In this document: piece by piece, positions 46,526 through 58,065 of the stretch
Layout: every line of letters begins with the position of its first letter
How positions within the stretch are numbered: the first letter of the stretch is position 1
Source of the DNA: Bactrocera neohumeralis
Lineage: Eukaryota > Arthropoda > Insecta > Diptera > Tephritidae
Direction of reading: 5' to 3'
DNA length: 64,000 bases
Assembly: GCF_024586455.1 (NCBI RefSeq)
Contig: NC_065922.1
Span: 25,168,089 to 25,232,088, forward strand
Notes under the pieces: generated by a model
Databases searched by the model: none
Told to the model about the DNA's origin: nothing
What the model saw: only the letters and a program-made list of their open reading frames with translations
Position numbers and translations under genes: made by a program

Positions 46526-48189
46526 AATGTTTTCTCCTTAGAAAAAATTAAAACAAAATTTCTAATAATAATTCTAAACACTTTCAACTTTGTTATTATA
46601 AAATGGAGTACAATATAAAGCAAAAAAAGTTATAAAAATAAGATAGTTTGTAATTTAAAGAAATAATGTATGTAAAATAATATACGAATTAGGCTTTTGA
46701 ATTTAAATTTGGACTTTGACCTCGATTAACTTTTGAACGAGTCGACTTAGAAAAACAAATTTTTGAGATTTTTTGTAAATCATTAAAGTCACTACAAGCA
46801 TAACTTACAGATACAACAAATTGTTTAAATACATCAAATATTCAAACAAAATAAAAAAATATTCCTGCGGAATGTTTTATTATTTTAATACTTATTTAAA
46901 AAAGCTAAACCTTTTTCGAATCAAAGATTTATTTCCTATGTCTCCAAACTTCTGTAGGGTATCCCGGACCATGTTCTCCAAATTAGAAGACAAATAAAAT
47001 AGATTTCCAATATATTAAAATCTGGAACCAAAATTTTTTGGTACACTCTAACATGAACTGTAGTCTATCATTAAACATGAACACCAATGGCCGAAATTTG
47101 TGAATTGAAATTAATTAAGCATACTCGTAAGTAGTGTGTGTGAGTAACGGAAGTCTATGCGATTTTTATTCGTACACAATTCAATTAAAGTAAAAATTGA
47201 TAAAAATTATTTAATAAATTGTTATAAATAATCATATTTGGTTTTAAACAAAAAACTGGTATTTTGGTTTTTTTTCAATCTGTTGAAAATGCTGTACCTA
47301 AATTAAATGTTTGAATTTTTTTTTCAATTTGAAACTAAATCACACACATATTTCAAATGTCTGAATTGTCGAAATGAGCCTGGTAAAGTATCAACTCAAA
47401 TTATCCTTCTTTGAAAACAAATAGAAAGCAATTGGAGCATAAATTTGATCGGGAAATAGCACAAACAGCTGGTCATTTGGGTACTTTGAATGAAGCATAA
47501 GCACATTAATTGAAATGTATCGTTATACATACAAATGTATATGTATGGTATGCATCGTAAGTATATTAAAAATAAAAATGATATTATTACGGACCAGAAA
47601 TGCACAATAAAAGATTTATAATTAACTTGATTTGTCAATCAAAAGGAAATCCGTATGCTTTGATTGAGGGCCGCGAGCATGCGCTTTAATTTTATATTGA
47701 AACAGTTTTTACTCAAGCAAAGGTGTATTTTTATACAAACACACATACTTTTAACATTTTAAGTACTTTGGAGCAATTATTGAACCACATTTTTGTAATT
47801 ATAATTGGACTAAATAGTTCAAATATGATTCGACTAGTCGCTGTGTAGTTATTATATACTCAATATTACTAACATTAGGATGGTGCATAATGTTCAGAGT
47901 AGAATTTTAGATGGATATATAGAAATGGGATCATATGAAAAGTGTACATTATTTGAGTACTTATTTGAACATAATATAATTGTTGTCTAAAATATTGAGA
48001 CTGAGGGTTTGCTATTTCGCTGACATCTTAAGATTAGCTTTTGGTGTTTGTATAGTGTTTAGCTCACCAAAAAAATTATGATTTGTCAACTTATTCTCAG
48101 TTCACTGAAAAACACCATAGAAAATTGATTCTGTGAAAAATATGTTAATTTCAAAAATTTCTTGAAGAGAGTGGAAATGTTAAGGGTGA
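46526..48189. other. AT-rich non-coding stretch
   Basis: No gene recognised. An ATACAAATGTATATGTATGG tract lies at 47528-47547. A minus-strand open frame at 47396-47638 is low in complexity. Confidence 0.35.
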
Positions 48190-48527
48190 AATTAAGCTTG
48201 TGTGAGTTTTTGAAAAAAATCGTTTTTTTTTATATTTTGATAGTTTCTACCTTTAAAAATATCATACTAAAATTTCAAATCGGTATCTCAAATAATTTTT
48301 GAGTTGCAGCCAATAAAAGGGTAACCGTTCAGTTGAATCAACCCAATCAGTTCAAGCGCATTTTCGCAAACATACTTTTTCAAATTTGCTGCAGTGATAA
48401 CTCGAAGGCGAATGATCCGATTATCATGAAAAAATCAAAAATCTAATTTTTGCAGGCCAAAAACGACCAAAATTTGGGCTATAATTCAACTTATTTTTAA
48501 AAACGCCGCCATTCTGTTAATTTTTGA
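48190..48527 (+). repeat. R4 dispersed repeat, copy 1
   Basis: Shares, in order, CTAAAATTTCAAATCGGTATCTC, TTTTTGAGTTGCAGCCAATA, AAAGGGTAACCGTTCAGTTG and GCAGGCCAAAAACG with the 58.43-kb copy (CTGAAACTTTAAATTGATAT, TTTTCGAGTTACAGCCTTTT, AAAGTGTAGCCTCTCAGTTC, GCAAGCCAAAAACG). Another copy lies inverted at 52.23 kb. It runs straight into the left end of an M1 element. Non-coding, class unknown. Confidence 0.5.
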
Positions 48528-49175
48528 TGGGATTACATGGGTTTACGGTTTTCAAAAAACCGAATTTTTTTATTGCCTTATTATACCAACACCTCTAGAA
48601 TACTGTCCTAAAATCTTCAAGTTAATCCGAGTAATAGTTTCGGAGATGCAGCCTTAAGGTGCACTCGAGGCTAGCTAGGTTAAGTGCGCCGTCTTTAAAC
48701 GCGTTTTTCTCTAGACTGTGTCTTGAAGTCAGTTGGCAAGATTTCTCGAGAACTACTCAACCGATCCTCATGAAAATTTTCACAGGTCTTTGAGATAGAA
48801 TTCTTCAAGACTTGTATTTTTTTAGATTGCAACTATTTGAAAAAAAAATGTCTCGAAATTTTCATTTTTTTAATGTCTGCCAAAAATCCAATTTTTAGTT
48901 TTTTTCTGTCGTCCAAGTTCTAAGTTAATATTTTAACTAAAACACGTATTTTTCACTTTAGATGATTCTGTAAGGAGTTATCCTGCAACAAGGGTGCATC
49001 TTTTTTCCAAGGGGTCATCGGAAATGGCGTCGCAATGGCTGAGTTTAAATTTTTTTTTCCAAAAATTCCATAATTTTGTTTTTAATAGTGTATGTTTGTA
49101 ACAATAAAAAATTATAATAAAATATGAATTGAAAAAAAGCTGTTTTTACCCGAGGAAACCCATGTAACCCCTTAA
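48528..49175 (+). mobile_element. M1 miniature element, near full length
   Basis: Left GGGATTACATGGGTTTACGG and right CCCGAGGAAACCCATGTAACCCC, followed by TTAA (49172-49175). The left TTAA is lost (TTGATG precedes). All M1 landmarks are present: ACACCTCTAGAATACTGTCC, AAGTTAATCCGAGTAATAG, TTCTCGAGAACTACTCAACC, TCCTGCAACAAGGGTGCATC, AACAATAAAAAATTATAATA. Non-coding. Confidence 0.75.
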
Positions 49176-51164
49176 TAAAAAGCTTTAAATTAAACAAAAA
49201 AATAAACAATGTTTATCCCAAAAAATTACAGAAATGGCGTAATTTATCAAAAAATATTTTTCTGCAATTTTTTTTACCGTTAAGCGGCTTACATGTGCAA
49301 TTATGAATTTGACACGGCTGAGTAGGGCAGTACGAGCGCGAGCACTTACAAAGTACAATGAATAACTGCAAAAAGTAGCGGCATGTAGAGGAAAGGTCTA
49401 ACATACCGAAAAATAGAATAAAAACTGAGAAATAAAATGCACATACTGAATGGCGCTCTCTTCAACCGTTTTGGTTAATTAAAAGCGACGCTGCAGTGAT
49501 GCGTAAATATTGACGCAACACCAGCCAACAACCAGCAACAATGCACGACCTGCCTCACCAGCGTTGATATGAAAGGTGCAAAAAAATTCAAAAGCAGAGA
49601 AAAAAACAAAATAATAAAAAAAAAAGTTATTGCTTAACAGTTAAAAGCTTATTGACCGGAACTCAGCCGAGTACTTTCGGCAAACAGCAGTGTCGGCGAC
49701 GGAAGCTGCGGCAGATAAGCACATACATATGTATGTACATAAATGGGAAGATATCATAAACGAGGTTTTTTTGTGCGTAAGTGATTTGCAATGACGGTGA
49801 CGGTGACAAGTTGCCAACGCGGCGTAACAAGTTCGAAGCTAAGGAGCCTTATAATGACTAAAAGGTGTTTGGTTAGTGGTCGACGTGGTGGTACTTGAAC
49901 ACCTTTTTCCAACCATATTTTGTTATGATTTTTGCAACGAGTGTTATGTTTTATTTTTTTCTTTTTTTATTATAATATTTTATTATTATTTTTTTATATT
50001 TTTTTCTTGACTGTGGTAATTAAAAAAACAAAGTTGGGCTTTGGTCGTTAGCAACTTTCTCTGCAACATATAGTAAATGTTTTTCTATGTGTGTATGTAT
50101 CTGCGTTCGCGTAGTTTTTGTTATCGCTGCTAATTACTTTGTGCAAATAGTTTTTATGGCTATTTATAGTGTGCTATAACGGTTTTTACTTGCTTAGTTG
50201 CATATTACTGGTATTTACTGTGGTCAACTACACCAAAGGCTCGGTTCGGGTGCTTTTAAAGCCGTTACTGTCTGAGTTTTCTGTTTGCGTTTTGCTTTTT
50301 AAATTTGCTACTTTTATTGAATTTGAATTGGTTTTTGTCAAAGTGACTGCGTACATCACATACATAAGTACTTATACGGTATTTATTTCATTTTCTTTGA
50401 TCTGCGCGTTGTCACTGCCATCATGCATTTGATATTCATGTTGGTGTGTTTTTTATATTTTAGAGGTTGTTGTAGGCATATACCGTTAGGGCAACTGTAA
50501 AACTTGTATTTCAAGGAAAATACCTGATATTGAAACTACCGAAGACAAGGCTGTGTTTAAAAAGACATGTTGTAGGTATTACCCTCAGCGCAAGAGTAAA
50601 TAGCAAAATAACTGTACTTACACAGTGGTGGCAAAGAATTTTGCACTTTATGGCAAGCCTGTTCCCTTCGAGAAAGTGAGTATCCAATATCTTTACACTT
50701 GTAGTGTGAAATCGTTAAGTCCCTTAATATAGAGTTGGAAAAGTTGGTGCCTAAGCTTTTTTATTGGACGAATTATGAACTGGGATTGAGAAACTCTAAG
50801 AGAAGTCTTTTGAATCGTACATACGTAAGTAAAATATCGAAGATATGAACCAACGGCATACAACATTTTAGGTTTGGAAGCCTAATGAAAAAGCACTTGG
50901 AATCCGGTTGATGAAAGTATTCGAGGCATCATGAAAGCCAACAAAGACAATGTGGCTAATAAATAATTTTATGTAACAAGAAGACAAACTGAGAGAAGAG
51001 CCTTCTAATAATATCGAGGACAGGTCCTCTAAAACTTTGAAAGCTTTAGTTGATTGGCTGCTAAGGGACAAAATTTTCAATGGCATGGCCCAATTTGGTT
51101 ACAAAGCTGAAATGTTTCACCATGAAAACCGAAAGTTAAGACAAAATTAAGGAACGTCCTTATA
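49176..51164. other. Balanced island and AT-rich stretch, no gene
   Basis: Bases 49300-49900 are balanced (CAGCAGTGTCGGCGACGG, GACGGTGACGGTGAC) and may be host regulatory sequence. A CATACATATGTATGTACATA microsatellite lies at 49723-49742. Bases 50130-50450 carry an open frame (50169-50432, +) rich in Phe/Val/Leu that might be read as membrane-like, but it has no exon signals. Bases 50500-51150 show fragments of open frame without a recognisable family. Confidence 0.35.
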
Positions 51165-51934
51165 ACAGGTGATCCATGTAGAGGTACTTTTTCCAAAAGC
51201 GTACAAAATACAGCTTGTGCATAAACTGTGACATCGCTTCGCTCTATGGACTCTTGAAAAATTCCAAGAAGATTCGACGTGCAAAATTGCCGCATTGTGT
51301 ACGAAGAGCAAACGGAAGAGATTCAAGAGCTGACATTTCATCCAGAAAAAAAAACAACGGTTTTTGATGGTTTGTGGGCCGGTGGAATCATTAGTCAATA
51401 TTTCTTCAAAAATGGTATCGGTGAGAACGTAATTGCCGTCAATTGCGACTGTTATCGCGCCATGATAACCGACTATTTCATGCCTGAAATTGAAGCTCGT
51501 GATTTCAGCGACTATTGCTTTCAACAAGACGACGCAACTTCACACACATCGCATCAATCAATGGATTTATTGAGAGAACACTTCGGTGAGCAGATAATTT
51601 CACGTTTTGGGTTGGTTGATCGGGCACCAAGACTATCACATCTTTTGACTTTTTTTCTGTGGGGAAAGCCCGGTTCGATTCAGGTTTGGAGCAATACATC
51701 ACGCATGTTATTCGCCAGTTACCATCAGTCGAATGCTCGAACAAGTCGTCGAAAATTGAACTCAACGAATGGACCATCTGAGACATAGCCGCGGCCAACA
51801 TATGACAGAGATAATCTTAAAAAAATAAATGCCAGAGAATGTTCTTTCGAATGATAATAAAAGTTCCCCATTAAATTTGCAGTTTAGGTATTTTTTCTTC
51901 AAAAAAGTAGGGAACTTCGAAATGAATCATTCTT
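51165..51934 (+). mobile_element. DD41D (rosa-like) element, internally deleted, both ends present
   Basis: TA flanks at 51163-51164 and 51935-51936. The left end ACAGGTGATCCATGTAGAGG and right end, read inward, AAGAATGATTCATTTCGAAG form the terminal repeats. The 5' leader runs directly into the middle of the transposase. An open frame, 51279-51788, reads QNCRIVYEEQTEEIQELTFH, VFDGLWAGGIISQYFFKNG and YCFQQDDATSHTSHQSMDLL (second catalytic Asp), then degrades. The third-Asp region (LTFFLWG) is frameshifted. The whole N-terminal DNA-binding domain and the first catalytic block are deleted, giving a ~770-bp non-autonomous derivative. Confidence 0.8.
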
Positions 51935-51936
51935 TA

Positions 51937-52224
51937 CATGATTTTTGGCGAAGAAACCTTTTAAAATGTTTATATATATTTACATAAAATTATATACGAA
52001 ACTTTAACAATTTCTCCCTCATTGAGAACAAAAAATATAAATATTTAATAATGTATATTGCCTATAATGATTTTTAAAAACGTTAAAATATTTGAATTTT
52101 GACCGTGAAAGAAATAATTTTTGGCCCAAAATTATAATTCTCGGCCTTGTATCGAGAAAAGTATGCAAAAAATAATAATTTGTTTTTGAGTTACAACTAC
52201 AGACAATTTGAGAAACGGAATATG
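51937..52224. other. AT-rich non-coding gap
   Basis: Nothing recognised. Confidence 0.35.
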
Positions 52225-52420
52225 AGAAAACCGTGTTTAAAAAAAGCGGAATCAACTGAGCGGGTTTCTTTTAGAAGACTGTAACTCAAAAACTTTTTAA
52301 GATATCCATTTAAGATTTTACTAGGTTCTTTTTAAAGGTGAAGGAAATTTATTTTCAAAATATGATACTAAGTTGCCCCAATAAATTCGAGTTTGTGGCC
52401 TTACTTGAACGCACTGTGAC
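52225..52420 (-). repeat. R4 dispersed repeat, copy 2 (inverted)
   Basis: Read on the minus strand it gives AAATCTTAAATGGATATCTT, AAAAAGTTTTTGAGTTACAG, TCTTCTAAAAGAAACCCGCT CAGTTGATTCCGC, colinear with R4 at 48.26 and 58.43 kb (GATATCTTAAAGAGTTTTCG AGTTACAGCC, CCTCTCAGTTC). The upstream part, CTTCACCTTTAAAAAGAACC, corresponds to TTTCTACCTTTAAAAATATC in copy 1. Confidence 0.5.
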
Positions 52421-53333
52421 ATATTTATTAGAAAAAAAATCATTACTCAAGGCTTTGAATTCAAATCTGCATAAATAATTTAATTAATTGAGAAATCTAC
52501 TTAAACACGTGATAATTAAACATTCTTAATATACAAACTTGCAATGGGCTTAACTCATTTTCAATACCGGTTTTCCAGGTGTTATCAATCATATGTAAGT
52601 AAAAGGAATTATATTACAAGTTTATATGCGCTTTGCTAAAAAGATAATGAATATTATAAAGCGTAATATTTACGCTGCAAGCAGATAATTATTGAGAGTA
52701 TAAGGAAATAAATATACAGAAATGTATTGAATGTCTCTTCAGGTGTAAATTGCAAACAACTTGGGTAGTTGTAGTCATCTATCTTATTTACTTCATTACT
52801 CAGGTGGCTTGAATATAGTCAATATTGAGATTATGGTACTAAGAATGTTAATTATCATATGTATGGTATAGTATATGGTATATGTTTTAAATTACCAAAG
52901 TGAGCCAGTTTCAAGGCTGCACAATTAAGGTTTATTTTGATTGCAGGTAACAGGAACTATTTTTTTTTTTGAAGGGCAATAGAAACAAAGAGGTATTTGT
53001 AGAAGTATGGAAAAAAGACAAAATTAACAGACGATTGATTTAGTTTCCATATACTATATTATATATGTAATATAATTATACCAAACTTTAGAATACTTTT
53101 GACCCAACTTAGGTATTTTTTAAATTTCCAAACTTCGGTGAATGTTTTTTTAAGAACAAAAGCACATCATTGTGAGCAAAGGTGAGATGGACAACTAATT
53201 AATATGAAGTTCTGGTCGACCAGAGCCCTGTTGTTGGTACTAATGTGTGAGAGCCTAAATTTTCTTAGTGAAATTTTATAGCAAATAGAGAGTTAGGCGC
53301 CGTTCGCAGCAACTCGGACTGACGTATAGAATG
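52421..53333. other. AT-rich non-coding stretch
   Basis: No gene recognised. A TATGGTATAGTATATGGTATATG tract lies at 52860-52882. Confidence 0.35.
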
Positions 53334-54204
53334 ACAATGAAGAGCAACATGAAGATTCAAGAGCTGCCATTTCATCAAAAAAAAAACCATGGACTGGTGG
53401 AATCATCAAAAATAATCCCGGTGAGAATGTAATCGTCAATGGCTCGTGATCTTGGCGACATTTAGTTTCAAAAATACCACGCCACTTCCCACACAACGCA
53501 TCAATCAATGGATTTATTGAGAGAACACTTCGGTGAGCAGGTAATTTCACATTTTGGGCCGGTCTATTGGCCACCAAGATTATGTGATATCACACGTTAA
53601 ACTTTTATCCTGTGGGGATACGTAAAAACCTTCTTATGGAGCCAAGGAATACGTCCAATGTGGACAATCCCAGCTTCGATTCACCCGGTTCATCTAGCCA
53701 GTTACCAATCGAAATATCATCGAAAATTGGACTCAAACGAATGAACTATCTAAGACGTAGCCGCGGTCAATAAATAAATAATCGATCAATCTCATCTTGG
53801 CGACATTTGATTTCAAAACTACGGCGCCACTTTATTTTGAGAGAACACTTCGGTGAATAGATAATTTTCACATTTTGGGCCGGTCGATTGGCCACCAAGA
53901 TCGTCTGATATCACACCGTTAAACTTTTTCCTGTGGGGATACGTAAAATCTGAAGTCAATGTGGACAATCCCGCTTCGATTCACGCGGTTCATTCGCCAG
54001 TTACCAATCGAAATGTCATCGAAAATTGGACTCAACGAATGAACTATCTAAGACGTAGCCGCGGTCAATAAATAAATAGATAATCCTCAAAAAATATATG
54101 CCAAAGAATATTCTTTCGAATGGTAATAAACATTTTCCATTAAATTTTAAGTTTCTGTTTTTTTTTCTTTAAAAAAGTAGGGAACCTCGAAATGTATCAC
54201 CCTT
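53334..54204 (+). mobile_element. DD41D (rosa-like) relic with partial tandem duplication
   Basis: Starts mid-transposase with AAGATTCAAGAGCTGCCATT TCATC (the IQELPFH block) and GGTGAGAATGTAATCGTCAA TGG. The segment from GATCTTGGCGACATTTAGTT (about 53450) to the C-terminal CTAAGACGTAGCCGCGGTCA ATAAATAAATA (to about 53782) is followed at once by a second, 5'-shortened copy. This begins CATCTTGGCGACATTTGATT (about 53793) and runs to the same C-terminal sequence (54073) and the right terminal repeat GAACCTCGAAATGTATCACC CTT ending at 54204 before TA. Both copies carry stops and frameshifts. Confidence 0.75.
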
Positions 54205-54339
54205 TAGAAGATAGTTTAGTAAATCGTTAGAGCTCTAAAAACCGAACTATTACTTACTTAATAAAGGGAATCAAGTACTATATAAGGTTTAGTAAAAACA
54301 AATTCATTAATTTTTCTAATAAATGGCTTTGGTAGTCTC
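54205..54339. other. Short AT-rich gap
   Basis: Nothing recognised between the two transposon relics. Confidence 0.35.
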
Positions 54340-54790
54340 TATCTCGAATACAAGCGAAAACGATCATGTGCGGAAATGATGAATGATCATGTGGCGCGGT
54401 GAGTCGTCGCAAACGGTGGCCAAGCCAGTCAGAAAGAATTTGCTATGTATTCGGTGGGATTGAGAGAGAATCAACTACTATGAGCTACTGCCCTAATTCC
54501 AAACTCTTAGTTCCGACTTGGGCCGTCGGAAGGCAGTAATTGCCCAGAAGTGGCCAGCTTTGGACAATAGGATTATTATGCTCAATCAGAATAAAGCCAC
54601 ACACAACGATAGTGTCTTGCCAGAAGCTCAAAGAGCTTGAATGAGAGGTTTTTACACGTCCACGTTATAATGCGGATCTGCCACAAAGTGATTACAACTG
54701 ATTTTGCTGAAGAAAAATTACCTCAAGTGAAGGTTGAGAATATCTACACTTCCAGTTTAACTATTCGGACAAGGACTAGGGTTTCTTTGA
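54340..54790 (+). mobile_element. Mariner relic, catalytic region only
   Basis: Weak but colinear mariner traces on the plus strand: GGQASQKEFAMYSVGLREN (about 54416-54472), corresponding to the P-K-x-G-x-x-A-x-K-V-L...W-W-D-W block; IAQKWPALDNRIIMLNQNKA THNDS (about 54539-54613), the block before and at the second catalytic Asp (D-N-A-R-P-H-T in intact copies, here NKATHND); then PRYNADLPQSDYN (about 54660-54698), the third-Asp block. Ends are not recognisable. It is an old copy of the cecropia-like group. Confidence 0.6.
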
Positions 54791-55189
54791 GAGTGGTAAT
54801 CTGAAATTAACTTCAGTTCATATTTGACCTATATAGGATCAGTATAACTATCCTAAACCTTTAATATATAAAAAAAGTAATAATAAAAAATTTTTACTAG
54901 ACCTTAGTATATATAAAATATATTTAATTATGTTTTCACATAACTGAACCAACATGGGTTTTCCTTCCATTTTCCTACTTGAATAAGATGATATATTTCA
55001 AGTAAAAGGCTTAGAGGATAACTGACTCTCCAAAAAATAATATACTAGCTAATTTTTAGATATCTATTAATTGCATAATACTGTTAAAGGCTTTGGATTT
55101 CGATGTACTCACAATGGGAAATATAAATATCACATACAAAATTGTATTTAACACAGAGAAGATCTTCGTTAACTAAGCAAAAATCATGA
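54791..55189. other. AT-rich non-coding gap
   Basis: Nothing recognised. Confidence 0.35.
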
Positions 55190-56580
55190 AATTAGCATTT
55201 TCGCAACCGAAAGCGCAGCTCAATGTAAAACCGATTACGATAAATAATGCCTTAATTACCTTAATTGTGCATTAATTTGCCTTGAACGTAACAACATAAC
55301 ATAAACACGTTGAAATACAACGCCGAGCACAGTAGCAACTGGTTTAACTCCACTTTTCCGACAATTTTACGAGCAAATGGAAATTGAGAGTTTTGAAGTG
55401 AATTGCAAACGAACGAAAATTATTTCTCATTTGGCAACGTTTCACTTATTGGAAGAAGACAGCTCTGCCACGCAACAGATAGGGAAAAATCTTCGAAAGA
55501 AATCGGTAGCTAATGCGAACTAAGTGCTGCTGCAACAAGTTGCCACTCGCCGATAGGCAACAAATCTTGTCGATTCGCAAAAAAAACAGTCAAACTGCCA
55601 ATAAATTGGCGCTTTCGAAATTGAGATGAAAAAGAAACAATTTGTTGCATATTTTCGTATAAATTTACGAATACGAGCTGACCGCTTGAAGCATGAAAAT
55701 GTTGCCAAAGCAACGCTGGAGCTGTATGTTATTGGCGACTGATAAATTTTCTTGTAATTAGAGCCGCAAGAGCCCCTAAGATGTGCAACACCACACGCTG
55801 TGGCCATTCCAACTGAAATGTGCCACGCTACATGTCTACCAGACAGAGAAGTGGGAGCGGTGAGGAGGAGAAATAAAAACGCAAGCTGTGATTGCATAAT
55901 TGTCGCGCTTGAATGAGATTGCAGCTGCGTTGCCGCATATTACCATAGTGGTAAAGGTGACTTATGTGGGCGTAGCAGCAAGCCACCCACCCATCACTAG
56001 AAATGGTTAAGGCGCTCCTCTGTCCTCCACGATCCACCTCTATCTCTCTTCGATCACAATTCCACGCATGATTTGCCGAAGCCTCTGTAGTGTGCTTCTA
56101 CAACAGAAAGATACATGCGTCCATTACAAAACATTTGCTTAAGTAATTTCGCTGCAGCAACAGCCCTCCGGCCACCGGCTCTAGCAGTCAGCCATACGAG
56201 CACAAAGCAGCTGCGCATGCGCATTGCGTGCATCAATGAATACAGACGTAAAATAGTATTGAATCAGACATCAAAGCTGCCTATTATTTCATTGAATTAT
56301 GAATATTTGCTTATTTGCCTATTTCTGTGGCGATAGGTGGGCGCTGCAGCGTTGCATTCAAATTCGCTGCCACTCCAATTTGTCGGGTAATTTGTTCGAA
56401 TATGAAAATTTTATGTTTTTCCACAGCCACGACGCGTAATCGCATTAATATTAGTGGTTGTTGTTGCTGTTCTCTCTTGTGTTTCGTGCATTGGCTTTGG
56501 GAGCTCTTGTGTCGTGTTAATTTGTACGAAATTTATGTGCATGTGAACATGACATTTGGCGCGCTAGCCGAAAACAAAAA
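55190..56580. other. Long GC-richer island, probably single-copy host DNA
   Basis: The longest balanced-composition island in the right half. It contains CTGCTGCAACAAGTTGCCAC, GGAGCGGTGAGGAGGAG, GCATGCGCATTGCGTGCATC and TTGTTGTTGCTG words and no transposon homology I can see. Several overlapping frames are open on both strands (55510-55897 -, 56115-56584 +), none with a recognisable domain or convincing splice sites. I would look here for enhancers or unannotated exons, but cannot call any. Confidence 0.4.
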
Positions 56581-56938
56581 CTAAATCACTGTTATTTAAC
56601 GTCTCAACGTTAACGAAACTGTCTAATAAATTTACATGTTGAGCATTAAATCGTTAGCGTGGTCAGCTTGATGGGTGAATGACCGCTTTGAAATGTATTT
56701 GTGATATTTGTTTGAAAATAAAACAGATTACATAACACTATTGAGCACTATACTCAATGCGATCGTTGTAAATTGATATCAGTGTCTTTAAAAGTTATCA
56801 TCTAGGTTTTAAATAAATTTGATTATTTTTACGGTTTTGAAATTTTTTGTAGTTCATTTTTTTTTTTATCAAAATATAAAAATATTTATAATGAAAATCG
56901 ATTCAAGAACACATGTCTATATAGCACTGCGGTAAATT

Positions 56939-56979
56939 TATCGATATTTATGTAAAAATATCTAAAAATTCTATCGATA
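56939..56979. promoter_or_regulatory. Pair of DRE-like motifs (TATCGATA)
   Basis: TATCGATA occurs at 56939-56946 and 56972-56979, immediately left of a mariner insertion. The 8-bp palindrome is the Drosophila DRE, bound by DREF (and overlapped by BEAF-32 CGATA sites) near housekeeping promoters. Two in 41 bp is more than expected by chance even in AT-rich DNA, but no gene start is visible beside them. Confidence 0.25.
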
Positions 56980-56983
56980 TGTA

Positions 56984-57755
56984 CCTTTTGACAAAAAAGC
57001 ACCCGGAAATTGTAATTAAATTCACATATAATATTTCAAAAAATGTTGTTTGCTAAGTTGGTAGGACTGTCTTTGATTACTATTTGAAATTTGAGCGTGA
57101 TCTGTCAACTAGTTTGTTTACAGCAGCTGCTTAAGTCGTTAGTCCTCAGTAATGCGTTGGGATTTTTACAATGCATAAAAATATCGAACAAAGAATTTGT
57201 CTCAAATTTCGTATTTCTAACCAAATTTCGTGTGCGGAGTCGTTGCGAATGTTGGAAAAGGCTTATGGTGATTCAGTTTTATTAGAAACACAAGCCTACT
57301 ATTGGTACAAAACCTTCAAAGACGGTCGAGAGATCGTTGAAGACATGCCTCGTTCTGGACGACCTTCGGCCTTTTCAATATGAAAATATTAAAGAAGAGA
57401 AGGATACGGTGCTTGAAAATCGTCACAAAAGTGTTAGAGAGATGGCAAGAGAGCCAGTCCGTTCGCGTTCTTGCCCGACTCGTCCCGATAAAGCTGATTT
57501 TTTTTTTTTCAAAAATAATTCCGTAAATAGGTCTCTTTGGATATGTTCGATCGTGCAAATTCCGATCCCACATTCTTGGAGAGCATTATAACTGCCGATG
57601 GGACATAGATTTATGAGTTTGACATGCAAACAAGTCAACAATCATCGGAATGGAGGGAAAGCCGAGCCCAAAACCAAAAAAAAAAAACCACGTCACAGTC
57701 GCTCAAAAATCAATGTGATGCTCATTATTTTTGTCGATATTCGTGATTGAAGCAA
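56984..57755 (+). mobile_element. Mariner relic with 5' end and N-terminal domain
   Basis: The left end after TA (56982-56983) is CCTTTTGACAAAAAAGCACC CGGAAATTG, shared with the 38.4-kb copy. An open frame from 57171 reads MHKNIEQRICLKFRISNQIS, RMLEKAYGDSVLLETQAYYW, YKTFKDGREIVEDMPRSGRP, the mariner DNA-binding domain. Later, in shifted frames, come a block like RLVPIKL (about 57475-57500) and NRSLWICSIVQIPIPHSW, the altered-frame version of QVSLDMFDRANSDPTFLES. ITADGT then a stop and YEFDMQTSQQSSEWRE follow (about 57580-57655), then SRSKINVMLIIF (about 57700-57735). The catalytic D2/D3 region and right end are missing. Confidence 0.78.
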
Positions 57756-58065
57756 TGTAATATTACCAGCTGAGTCAATTTTTGTATTGCTGTATTTGTT
57801 TAAAGAAGTTTTAAGCACCGCCAAAAGCTGCATTTATACGACTGCTTCTTTAATCATGGATTTGGGGGTTTGAGGTGCATCGCAGAAAACCTAAACACCG
57901 TTAGAATAATAAGATTGTATAAAAAATTCAATGGACCCTTCAAGTTAGTTGCTTTACGGCAAAAATAAGCATGACTGGACACTGCAAGAAGACAATGATC
58001 CGAAACTTAGCAGACTCTATACTTAATGGAAACAATAAGAAAGGCTTTTGCGACAACGCATGTAC
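57756..58065. other. Non-coding gap
   Basis: Nothing recognised. Lies between the mariner and LINE relics. Confidence 0.35.

Noticed and set aside
50169..50432. 87-codon membrane-like frame
   Set aside because: T-rich sequence gives Phe/Val/Leu by composition; no signal, domain or exon boundaries convincing enough.
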